From: Mycolicibacterium rhodesiae JS60 | GTDB lineage: Bacteria > Actinomycetota > Actinomycetes > Mycobacteriales > Mycobacteriaceae | Reading direction: 5' to 3' | Length of the DNA: 64,000 nt | Assembly (NCBI GenBank): GCA_000230935.2 | Contig: AGIQ01000001.1 | Location: forward strand, 930,001 to 994,000 | In this document: positions 7,950 to 16,379 of the stretch, one piece after another | Layout of the letters: each line of letters starts with the position of its first letter | Position numbering within the stretch: position 1 is the first letter of the stretch | Notes under the pieces: generated by a model | Databases searched by the model: none | Seen by the model: only the letters and a program-made list of their open reading frames with translations | What the model was told of the DNA's origin: nothing | Program-made: the position numbers and the translations under genes

Positions 7950-10900
7950 TCAGCGCAGCCGAAGTCCCCGCGGCGTCCGGGCGAAACCGGCGTCGACCAG
8001 CGCATCCGCGGTGGTCCGCCGATCGGGGTGCGCGGCCGTTTCGAGCACCGATACGCCGTCGAGCCTTTCGACCAGCACGCCACCGATGGCGCCGCTGCTG
8101 ACCAACTCCGCCAGCGTCCCGGCCGCCGCGCGCTGCGCCTCCTCGTCGGCGCTGAAGTTCAACAGCGAACGGCCGCCGCGCTCCAAGAACCACACCAGCT
8201 CGCCGTCCACCAACACCACCAGCGCGCCGGCCTTACGCCCCGGCCGGTGGCTGGCGTCGGTGTCGGCCCGCGTTGGCCACGGCAACGCCGCGCCATAGGG
8301 ATTGGCCGGATCGGCCGCGGCCAGCACGACCGCGCGATAGTCGCGGCGCTCGGGATCCACCTCGTCGAGGTAGGTCCGCAACCGGTCGACCGTCGATGCC
8401 ACGGCGAACTGCGCCCCGCCCAGTGACTCGACGAAATAACCACGCTGGCAACGCCCGGCCTCCTCGAACCCGGTGAGCACCTTGTACATTGTGGCGAACC
8501 CGCCCGGCACCCCCTCGGCCGCCACCGCGCCCTTGGTCAGCACGCCGTGGCGATTCAGCAGCAACTCTGCCGAGAAATGGGCCCGCACAGTCGAATCCGG
8601 CTCACGTATCGGAACAGCCGACCACCGCCCGGCGACCGTCGCATCCACCGCCCGGGTCTGCGGGTGCGCGACCGAATAGCGGCTCAGCCGCGGCGCTCGG
8701 CGTTGCCGATGCGCGGGTGCGGCCGAACGGCGGGTACCCGGCTTACGTCCACCTGCCAGCATCGCGCGCACCGGGGCGAACGTGTCACCGGTGACCCAGC
8801 CAGCCCAGATCAGTTCCCACAGCGCGGCTTTGGCGGTCTCCTCGGAGCCGTCGACCAACTGCCGGAAGAAGAACGCTCCTCGGGCTTCGCCGGGTTCGCC
8901 CAGCACCTCGAAGATGGCCCGGTGGGCATCGGTGAAGTCGATCTCGGCCGGCACCGCCAGCGTCAGCGGCGCGGTGTCGGCGTGGTGGAACGCGATCCAG
9001 CCGTCGCTGCCCGAGATCGAGCCCATTCCCGTCCAGGTGACCTCACCGGAAGCCAGTAGTTCGTCGAGCATCGCGGGCTGGTAGTCGCGCACCCGCGGCC
9101 CGAACACCAGCGACTCGACCGCCGAGGCCGGCACCGGCACCCCGGCCAGCTGATCGATCACCGCGGCCAGACCGTCCACACCCGAGGTGGCCGAGCTGCC
9201 GACCTGCTGCCAGGCCGGCAGGAACCGGGCATACGCGGCCGGACTCACCGGTTCGACCTGCGCACGCAGCGCCGCCAGCGAACGGCGGCGCAAGATCCGC
9301 AACACCTCGGCGTCGCACCACTGGTCCGCATCGGGGCCGGCGACGAACTCGCCGCGAATCAGCTTGCCGTCCACCGCCATTCGGCCCAGGACATCGGCCG
9401 CGACCCGGAGCCCGAGCCCGAACCGGGATGCGGCCTCGGCGGTGGTGAACGGCCCGCGGGTGCGGGCGAACCTGCCCATCAGCTCGCCGAGCGGGTCGGG
9501 CACCGCCTCGGTGAAACTCGTCGGAACCCCAACAGGCACCGCGACGCCGACCGCGTCGCGCAGCCGCCCAATGTCCTCGATGCCCGCCCACCACGACTGA
9601 CCGGCGTACGACAGCGGCAGCACCCGCCGCGCGGCATGCAGGCCTTCGAGCCACCCGCCGACATCGGCGGCAGTGCAGCGCTCGGCGATCTCGGCCTCGG
9701 TCAGCGGGCCGAGCAGGCGCAGTAGGTCGGCCACGCCCTCGGCGTCGCGAGCCTTGCGGTCCTCGGAAAGGTGTTGCAGCTGACGCGATGTGGCGGCGAT
9801 GACGTCAGGATCAAGCAGCTCCCGAAGTTCGACGCGGCCCAGCAGCTCGGCCAGCAGGGTGCTGTCCAACGACAGGGCCGCCGCGCGGCGTTCGGCCAGC
9901 GGGCTGTCGCCCTCGTACATGAAGGCCCCGACGTAGCCGAACATGAGCGACGCCGCGAACGGCGACGGCATCGGCGTCTCGACCTCGACGAGCCGGACTC
10001 GCCGCTGGGCGATCCGGCTCATCAGCTCGGTCAGTGTCGGAACGTCGTACACGTCCTGCAGGCACTCGCGCACCGCTTCCAGGACGATCGGGAAATCCGG
10101 GTATTTGCGTGCCACGTCCAGCAATTGGGCTGCCCGCTGGCGCTGATGCCACAGCGGCGAGCGTTTACCCGGATGGCGTTTGGGCAATAGCAACGCGCGC
10201 GCGGCGCACTCCCGGAACCGGGACGCGAACAAGGCCGACCCGCCGACTTCTGTGGTCACCAGCGGTTCGATCTCGTCGGGGGAGAAGACGAACAGGTCAG
10301 CGCCGGGCGGGGCGTCCTCGGTATCGGGCAACCGCACCACGATCCCGTCGTCGGAGGCTGTCGGCTTCTCGTCGATTCCGTAGCGTTCCAACAGCCGCCG
10401 GCTGACCGCAAGGGCCAGCGGGCCATGCACCTTGAGCCCGTACGGTGAGTGCAGCACCACGCGCCAGTCGCCCAGTTCGTCGCGGAAACGCTCCACCAGC
10501 AAGGTGGTGTCGCTGGGAACCGTCGCGGTGGCGGTGCGCTGATCGTCGAGCAGCTGCCACAGGTTGTCGGTGGCGTAGTCGGCAAAACCCAGTTCGCCGC
10601 AGCGCCTGTCGAAGTCGTCGCGGCTCAGCCCGGCCAGCTCGCCGGTGAACTTCCCAATCGCCTGCCCGAGCTCGGCGGGCCGGCCGGCGTCGTCACCGCG
10701 CCAGAACGGCAGTCGGGCCGGTTGTCCCGGCGCGGGAATGACCAGCACCCGGTCGTGGGTGATCTCGGTGATACGCCAGCTGGTGGCGCCGAGTGAGATC
10801 ACGTCACCCGGACGGGACTCGTATACCATCTCCTCATCGAGTTCACCGACACGAGAAGGCTTTTCGGAGTCAGTGGCCAGGTAGACCGTGAACATGCCGC

Positions 10901-12479
10901 GGTCCGGGATTGCCCCGCCGGACGTCACAGCCAGCCGCTGCGCACCGGGACGGGCGGTCAGCGTGCCGTTGTCGCGGTCGTAGACCAGCCGCGGCCGCAG
11001 TTCGGCGAAATCGGTGGACGGATACTTACCCGAGAGCAGGTCCAGCGTCGCCTCGAACGCGCTGCGCGGCAAGGTCGCAAACGGGGCACAGCGGCGAACG
11101 ACGTCGAACCACTCATCGGCACTCACCGGCTCCAGCGCGCACGCGGCCACGGTGTGCTGAGCCAGGATGTCGAGCGGATTGGTGGGTACCCGCATGGTCT
11201 CGATCTGGCCCGCCAGCATGCGCTGCACGCTGACTGCGCAGCCGATCAGATCGGTGCGGTGCTTGGGAAACAGCACACCGCGCGAGATCTCACCGACCTG
11301 GTGACCGGCCCGGCCGATGCGCTGCAACCCGCTGGCCACCGAGGGCGGTGCCTCGACCTGGATTACCAGATCGACGGCACCCATGTCGATACCGAGCTCC
11401 AGGCTCGACGTCGCCACGACGGACTTGAGTCGCCCGCTCTTGAGGTCGTCCTCGACGAGGGCGCGTTGTTCCTTGGACACCGAGCCGTGGTGGGCGCGCG
11501 CCAAAAGTGGTTCGGCACCGTAGGTCTGTCCGCTGCCCATGATGTGCGCCGGCGGCCCGCCGGGCACCTGGCGGTTCGGGGGTGCGTCCAGCTCGATCCC
11601 GGACCGTTCGGCATGAATCTCGTTGATACGCGCGGTGAGTCGTTCGGCCAGGCGGCGCGAGTTGGCGAACACGATGGTCGAGTTGTGCGCCTCGATGAGG
11701 TCGACGATGCGCGCCTCGACATCGGGCCAGATGGTGTTGTTCTCCAGATTGGCCATATCGGGCACCGGCACCTGCACGGTCAACTCGAACGTCTTGGCGG
11801 CCGGGGGCGAGACGATAGTGGTCGGTCGAGTCCCCGACAGGAACCGCGCCACCTCCTCGGGCGGGCGGACCGTCGCCGACAAGCCGATGCGCTGGGCCGG
11901 CCGCTCCAGCAGCGCGTCGAGCCGCTCGAGCGACAACGCCAGGTGCGCGCCGCGCTTGGTACCCGCCACCGCGTGCACCTCGTCGACGATCACGGTCCGG
12001 ACACCGGTCAGCGTCTCGCGGGCCGCGGAGGTCAGCATCAAGAACAGCGACTCGGGCGTGGTGATCAGGATGTCGGGCGGTTTGGTGATCAGCTCCCGGC
12101 GACGGGCCGGTGGAGTATCCCCGGAGCGGACACCCACGCTGATCTGCGGGGCAGGCACGCCGTCGCGTTCGGCGATGCGGGTGATGCCGGTCAGCGGGGT
12201 GCGCAGGTTGCGCTCGACGTCGACGGCCAGCGCCTTGAGTGGGGAGATGTAGAGCACCCGGGTGCCTCGCGCCTGCGGCTCATGAGCCAGCCGGTCGATC
12301 GCCCACAGGAACGCCGCCAGCGTCTTGCCCGACCCGGTCGGGGCGATGACCAGCGTGTTGTCGCCATCGGCAATCGCTGACCAGGCTTCGGACTGCGCCG
12401 CGGTCGGCTCGGCGAACGTGCCCGTGAACCAGCGCCGGGTCAGCGGACTGAACCGGCCCAGCGGATCGGCAGGACTCAC
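7950..12479 (-). CDS. lhr: Large ATP-dependent helicase Lhr
   Basis: 1509 residues, matching the very long Lhr proteins of mycobacteria. Near the N terminus are the Q/Walker A region (VIAPTGSGKTLAAFLWA), the DEVH Walker B box (VIVDEVHAVAGTKRG) and motif III (IGLSATVRPPEEV). Motif VI is LQRIGRAGHQVG, followed by the long Lhr-specific winged-helix and C-terminal region. Lhr is a 3'-to-5' ATP-dependent DNA and RNA:DNA helicase induced by DNA damage. It starts at the GTG at 12477-12479. The downstream HNH gene has its own SOS promoter close to the lhr 3' end. Confidence 0.95.
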   Translation of the reverse strand: MSPADPLGRFSPLTRRWFTGTFAEPTAAQSEAWSAIADGDNTLVIAPTGSGKTLAAFLWAIDRLAHEPQARGTRVLYISPLKALAVDVERNLRTPLTGITRIAERDGVPAPQISVGVRSGDTPPARRRELITKPPDILITTPESLFLMLTSAARETLTGVRTVIVDEVHAVAGTKRGAHLALSLERLDALLERPAQRIGLSATVRPPEEVARFLSGTRPTTIVSPPAAKTFELTVQVPVPDMANLENNTIWPDVEARIVDLIEAHNSTIVFANSRRLAERLTARINEIHAERSGIELDAPPNRQVPGGPPAHIMGSGQTYGAEPLLARAHHGSVSKEQRALVEDDLKSGRLKSVVATSSLELGIDMGAVDLVIQVEAPPSVASGLQRIGRAGHQVGEISRGVLFPKHRTDLIGCAVSVQRMLAGQIETMRVPTNPLDILAQHTVAACALEPVSADEWFDVVRRCAPFATLPRSAFEATLDLLSGKYPSTDFAELRPRLVYDRDNGTLTARPGAQRLAVTSGGAIPDRGMFTVYLATDSEKPSRVGELDEEMVYESRPGDVISLGATSWRITEITHDRVLVIPAPGQPARLPFWRGDDAGRPAELGQAIGKFTGELAGLSRDDFDRRCGELGFADYATDNLWQLLDDQRTATATVPSDTTLLVERFRDELGDWRVVLHSPYGLKVHGPLALAVSRRLLERYGIDEKPTASDDGIVVRLPDTEDAPPGADLFVFSPDEIEPLVTTEVGGSALFASRFRECAARALLLPKRHPGKRSPLWHQRQRAAQLLDVARKYPDFPIVLEAVRECLQDVYDVPTLTELMSRIAQRRVRLVEVETPMPSPFAASLMFGYVGAFMYEGDSPLAERRAAALSLDSTLLAELLGRVELRELLDPDVIAATSRQLQHLSEDRKARDAEGVADLLRLLGPLTEAEIAERCTAADVGGWLEGLHAARRVLPLSYAGQSWWAGIEDIGRLRDAVGVAVPVGVPTSFTEAVPDPLGELMGRFARTRGPFTTAEAASRFGLGLRVAADVLGRMAVDGKLIRGEFVAGPDADQWCDAEVLRILRRRSLAALRAQVEPVSPAAYARFLPAWQQVGSSATSGVDGLAAVIDQLAGVPVPASAVESLVFGPRVRDYQPAMLDELLASGEVTWTGMGSISGSDGWIAFHHADTAPLTLAVPAEIDFTDAHRAIFEVLGEPGEARGAFFFRQLVDGSEETAKAALWELIWAGWVTGDTFAPVRAMLAGGRKPGTRRSAAPAHRQRRAPRLSRYSVAHPQTRAVDATVAGRWSAVPIREPDSTVRAHFSAELLLNRHGVLTKGAVAAEGVPGGFATMYKVLTGFEEAGRCQRGYFVESLGGAQFAVASTVDRLRTYLDEVDPERRDYRAVVLAAADPANPYGAALPWPTRADTDASHRPGRKAGALVVLVDGELVWFLERGGRSLLNFSADEEAQRAAAGTLAELVSSGAIGGVLVERLDGVSVLETAAHPDRRTTADALVDAGFARTPRGLRLR

Positions 12480-12547
12480 GACTACAGGGTGCCAGGGGGC
12501 ACCGACAGGGCGGTGGAAAGCCGTTAATTGACGAATCGGCAGATCGC

Positions 12548-15500
12548 ATGGCCATACTGATGTCTTGGGGCGACTGTTCGGGGGTTCAGTTGACGTCGGC
12601 GACGCTTACGTGCCGGTCCTGCGGGACCGAGTCATCGGAGGGCGCCCGGTTCTGCGGTGCCTGCGGTACCCGCCTGAGTGCAGCCGCCGATGCCGCGGAG
12701 TACAAGCACGTGACCGTCCTGTTCGCTGACGTGGAGCGATCGATGGACATCGCGGCCGCGCTGGATATCGAGCGGTTGCGCGAGGTCATGACCGAGTTGG
12801 TGGAGCGGTCGACGGCGGTGCTGCGACGTTTCGGCGGGACCGTCGAGTACAACGGCGACGGGGTCATGGCGCTGTTCGGTGCGCCGGTCGCGTTGGAGGA
12901 TCACGCGTTTCGGGCCTGCCTGGCCGCTGTGGACCTCCAGAGCGAGGCGAGTCGGCTGGCTGCCGAGGTGAAGCAGCGCGACGGCATCGACTTCCGGGTG
13001 CGTGTGGGCCTGAACTCCGGGCGGGTGATCGCCGGGGAGATCGGCTCGGGAGCGCTGGGCTACCGTGCGATCGGCGAGACCGTCGGATTCGCGCAGCGGA
13101 TGGAGTCGGTGGCACCCGCGGGCGGCGTGATGCTCTCGGAATCGACCGTCCGCCTGGTCGAGGACCGGGTGCTGCTGAGCGGCCAGGCCTGGGTGCGGGT
13201 CAAGGGCGCAGATCAGCCGGCCGCGGTGCGCCAGCTGCTCGGGATCCCGCCGCGCAGTGGACGGCTGGGACGCGTCGAGTCGAGCCTGGTCGGACGGAGC
13301 GCGGAGATGACAGCCATTGGGGCGGCGCTCGATGCCACCGTCGGCGGCCGCGGCGGTGTCGTGAACGTCGTCGCCCCGCCCGGAATCGGAAAATCCCGGG
13401 TGGCCCGAGAAGCCGCCGCGCTGGCGACGGCCCGGGGGATCGAGCCGATTTGGGTCTTCTGTGAGTCACATGCGCGGGACATCTCGTTCGGCGTGGTCGG
13501 GCGGCTGCTGCGGGCCGCGATCGGGGTGGCGGACCTCGACAGTGCACGTGCTCGCGCGCGAGCCCGCGCCGTCATGCCGCAGGCCGACCCCCAGGATCTG
13601 CAGCTTCTTGACGACCTGCTCGGTATCGCCGACCCGGAAGCGGCGTTGCCGGCCATCGACCCGGACGCACGCCGGCGGCGGTTGACCGCACTGGTCAACA
13701 GCGCATCGCTGACGCGGGATCGGCCGGTCCTGGTGATCGTCGAGGACGTGCAGTGGATCGATGCGGTGAGCGAATCGATGCTGACCGGCTTCCTCAGCGT
13801 GGTCGACCGGTCGCCCACCTTGGTGATGATCACCTCTCGCCCCGAATACGTCGGCGCGCTGGGGCCCGTGCCGAATGCTTTGGCGATACACCTTGACCCT
13901 CTTGATCATTCGGATATCTCCGCGCTACTCGGCGAGTTACTGGGGGCGGATCCGACCGTCGGCGACCTTGCTGCGGTCATCGCGGACCGGTCCGCCGGTA
14001 ACCCGTTCTTTGCCGAGGAGATGGTCCGCGAGCTGGCACAGCGCAGAGTCCTCGTCGGTGAACGAGGCGACTACCGTTGTCGCGGAGCCATTTCCGACAT
14101 CAGCGTGCCCGCGACCGTGCAGGCGGCCATCGCGGCACGAATCGACCGATTGAGCCCGGCGGCGCGACACACGTTGAACGCCGCCTCGGTGATCGGGGAG
14201 CGGTTCAGCGCGAATCTGCTCGCCGCACTCGACCTCGATGCCCAATTCGCCGAGCTGACGAACACCGAGCTGATCGATCAGGTGCAACACACGCCGAGTG
14301 CCGAATACGCCTTTCACCATCCGCTGATCCGTGCGGTGGCCTACGAGGCGCAGCTGAAATCCGGCCGCAGCGAATGGCATCGGCGACTGGCCGCCGCGAT
14401 CGAAGGTGGCTCACCGAACGCGGTGGAGGAGAACGCGGCATTGATCGCCGAACACCTCGATGCCGCTGGTGATCCGCACGCCGCGTACGGCTGGATGCTG
14501 CGGTCGGCGGCGTGGTCTGCCAAACGCGATATCATCGCCGCCCGGTTGTGCTGGGAGCGGGCATTCCAACTCGCCGCTCGGCTTCCCGCAGCGGACCCCG
14601 GCGAGTTGTCGATGCAAATCGCGCCACTGACCATGTTGTGCGCCACCGATTTTCACGCCAAGGCGGCTCACGAAAGCCGAGGCCGATTCAACAGGCTCCG
14701 GGACTTGTGCAGCGCGACGGGGGACAAGGTGTCCCTGGCGATCGGGATGACCGGGCTGGTCACCGAGCACCTGTACGCAGGTCGCGGCGGGGAGGCCGCG
14801 AGACTGGCATCCGAACAGATGGCCCTGCTCGAGTCCATCGGTAATCCGACCTTGACCGTCGGATTGGGTTTCGTCGCCTTCGCCACCTGGTTCGATCAGG
14901 GCGCATTCGACGAGATCCTGCGCTGGACTGAGACGGTGATCGAGATGGCGGCAGGAGATGCCGCCATGGGCTCGGAATTCGGCTTCGGGTCGCCGCTGGC
15001 TGCCGCGGTGACCTTCCGCGGGGTTGCCCGTTGGTGGCGGGGCGAACCTGGCTGGCGCGACGATCTGCGCGACGCGCGTGCGATGGCGCAGAACTCCGAT
15101 CCGGCAACCCACGGGTTCGTTCTCGCCTGGACCTACGGGATCGAGATAGCGTACGGGGTGCTGCTGGCCGACGACGATGCGGTGCGCGCCAGTGACGAGG
15201 CCGTGCGGACGGCCGAGAGAATCGGCAACGATTACGTGTTGCTGCTCGCCGAATACGGGCTGGGCGTCGCCCTGGTCCATCGTGACGAGCCGGCCACTCG
15301 GCGGCGCGGGCTGCTACTGGTCGAAAAGGCCCTCGACATGTTGCGGGTGCGAATCCCGTCTTTGGTGCCGGTCACCTCGTTGTGGGTCGGCCGGGAGCGG
15401 GCTAAAGGCGGCGACCGTGATGGGGCCATTGTGATGATGCGGGATGCCGTCGACGAGATATACGCGGCGTCGCGGATCGGGTACTTCGTGCCTGGGGTCG

Positions 15501-15760
15501 GGACCCTGGTCGAGACACTGATCGAACGCGGCGGCGACGACGACCTGGCCGAGGCGGCGACGGTGATCGACCGATTGGCGAGGCTGGCGCCCGGTCAGGC
15601 TTCGGCGATCCGCGACATCAGCGTGCTGCGGTTGCGTGCACTGCTCGCCCGGGCACGTTCCGACCCGTCCTACCGAGACCTGCTCGGTCGTTATCAGGCG
15701 ATGGCTGAACTGCACGGCTACGAAGGCCATCTCGCGTGGGCGCTGGCGATGGCCGATTAG
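12548..15760 (+). CDS. Class III nucleotide cyclase domain-AAA ATPase-TPR regulator
   Basis: 1070 residues. A zinc ribbon (CRSCG and CGACG) sits at about residues 22-42. A class III adenylate/guanylate cyclase domain follows (VLFADVERS and YNGDGVMALFGAP supply the two metal Asp residues). Then comes an AAA/STAND ATPase with Walker A APPGIGKSR and Walker B LVIVEDVQWID, and a long helical TPR-like C-terminal half. This architecture is common in mycobacteria. The motif that normally supplies Asn and Arg to the transition state reads GETVGFAQRM, so the Asn is replaced by Gly while the Arg remains; catalysis may be weak or absent. The start is uncertain: the ATG at 12548 is longest, and a TTG at 12590 just before the zinc ribbon is possible. 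Confidence 0.87.
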   Translation: MAILMSWGDCSGVQLTSATLTCRSCGTESSEGARFCGACGTRLSAAADAAEYKHVTVLFADVERSMDIAAALDIERLREVMTELVERSTAVLRRFGGTVEYNGDGVMALFGAPVALEDHAFRACLAAVDLQSEASRLAAEVKQRDGIDFRVRVGLNSGRVIAGEIGSGALGYRAIGETVGFAQRMESVAPAGGVMLSESTVRLVEDRVLLSGQAWVRVKGADQPAAVRQLLGIPPRSGRLGRVESSLVGRSAEMTAIGAALDATVGGRGGVVNVVAPPGIGKSRVAREAAALATARGIEPIWVFCESHARDISFGVVGRLLRAAIGVADLDSARARARARAVMPQADPQDLQLLDDLLGIADPEAALPAIDPDARRRRLTALVNSASLTRDRPVLVIVEDVQWIDAVSESMLTGFLSVVDRSPTLVMITSRPEYVGALGPVPNALAIHLDPLDHSDISALLGELLGADPTVGDLAAVIADRSAGNPFFAEEMVRELAQRRVLVGERGDYRCRGAISDISVPATVQAAIAARIDRLSPAARHTLNAASVIGERFSANLLAALDLDAQFAELTNTELIDQVQHTPSAEYAFHHPLIRAVAYEAQLKSGRSEWHRRLAAAIEGGSPNAVEENAALIAEHLDAAGDPHAAYGWMLRSAAWSAKRDIIAARLCWERAFQLAARLPAADPGELSMQIAPLTMLCATDFHAKAAHESRGRFNRLRDLCSATGDKVSLAIGMTGLVTEHLYAGRGGEAARLASEQMALLESIGNPTLTVGLGFVAFATWFDQGAFDEILRWTETVIEMAAGDAAMGSEFGFGSPLAAAVTFRGVARWWRGEPGWRDDLRDARAMAQNSDPATHGFVLAWTYGIEIAYGVLLADDDAVRASDEAVRTAERIGNDYVLLLAEYGLGVALVHRDEPATRRRGLLLVEKALDMLRVRIPSLVPVTSLWVGRERAKGGDRDGAIVMMRDAVDEIYAASRIGYFVPGVGTLVETLIERGGDDDLAEAATVIDRLARLAPGQASAIRDISVLRLRALLARARSDPSYRDLLGRYQAMAELHGYEGHLAWALAMAD

Positions 15761-16238
15761 CGCGTGATCGCTTCTCGGCGGGCGAGATCCGTGTCGCTTC
15801 GCGAACGCGTTTGGTACCGGCGGTGTGGTGGGGGCCCTGGGTGATGGCGGCGGATGAGGCCACGGCCGCGGGCACCTCTGGCGTGGGCCCGAACGGCGGA
15901 TCCAGGACGTTGGGCAGCAACGGTAGGCCGAAGGCGTTGAGAACGACGTTGACGGCGCTTATCACATAGACCTCGACGGCGAACGCCGGGAGGTAGACGA
16001 AAAAGAAGAACACGGGCGCCAGCTGTTTCGGGATCAGCGGCAACAATGCCAACGCGATGAAGTTGACTGGATCCATCACTTCGGTCGTGGAGTTCGCCGG
16101 CGGCGGACCCCACGCCGAGGCGACGGCTACCAGCTGTACCGGGTGGCTTTCGGTTCGCGCGGTTTCGGTATCTGGCGTGATCGTGACGAGGCTCAGCACC
16201 ACGATGCCGGAGGCGGCGATTCGGATTATCGACATCAT
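15618..16238 (-). CDS. Putative exported proline-rich protein, function unknown
   Basis: A 206-residue protein with a hydrophobic N-terminal signal-like segment (MMSIIRIAASGIVVLSLVTI). A second hydrophobic stretch lies around residues 65-110 (LALLPLIPKQLAPVFFFFVY, then AVEVYVISAVNVVLNAF). The tail is basic and low in hydrophobicity. I chose the ATG at 16238 because GGGAG lies six bases upstream; the ATG at 16244 directly abuts that ribosome site. The last 143 bases overlap the end of the convergent cyclase gene, which is unusual, so the real C terminus or the gene itself could be doubted. I do not recognise the family. Confidence 0.5.
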   Translation of the reverse strand: MMSIIRIAASGIVVLSLVTITPDTETARTESHPVQLVAVASAWGPPPANSTTEVMDPVNFIALALLPLIPKQLAPVFFFFVYLPAFAVEVYVISAVNVVLNAFGLPLLPNVLDPPFGPTPEVPAAVASSAAITQGPHHTAGTKRVREATRISPAEKRSRANRPSPAPTRDGLRSRAVQPSPDNDRAGLGRTGRNVPGRAVHATAAR

Positions 16239-16379
16239 GGTCATCTCCCATGCGGTCTGAACTGCTGCGATGGATTTGGCGATGCCGACGCCAGGCTGCC
16301 CCCGCCGCAGTCTGGTGACGAATCACCTCGTCGTCTACGCATCGTCCGCCGAATCCGGGGCGAGGCCTGCAGTAGAGGA

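Noticed and set aside
11154..12380. Plus-strand open frame of 408 codons inside lhr
   Set aside because: Lies opposite the helicase core of lhr; composition typical of antisense shadows.
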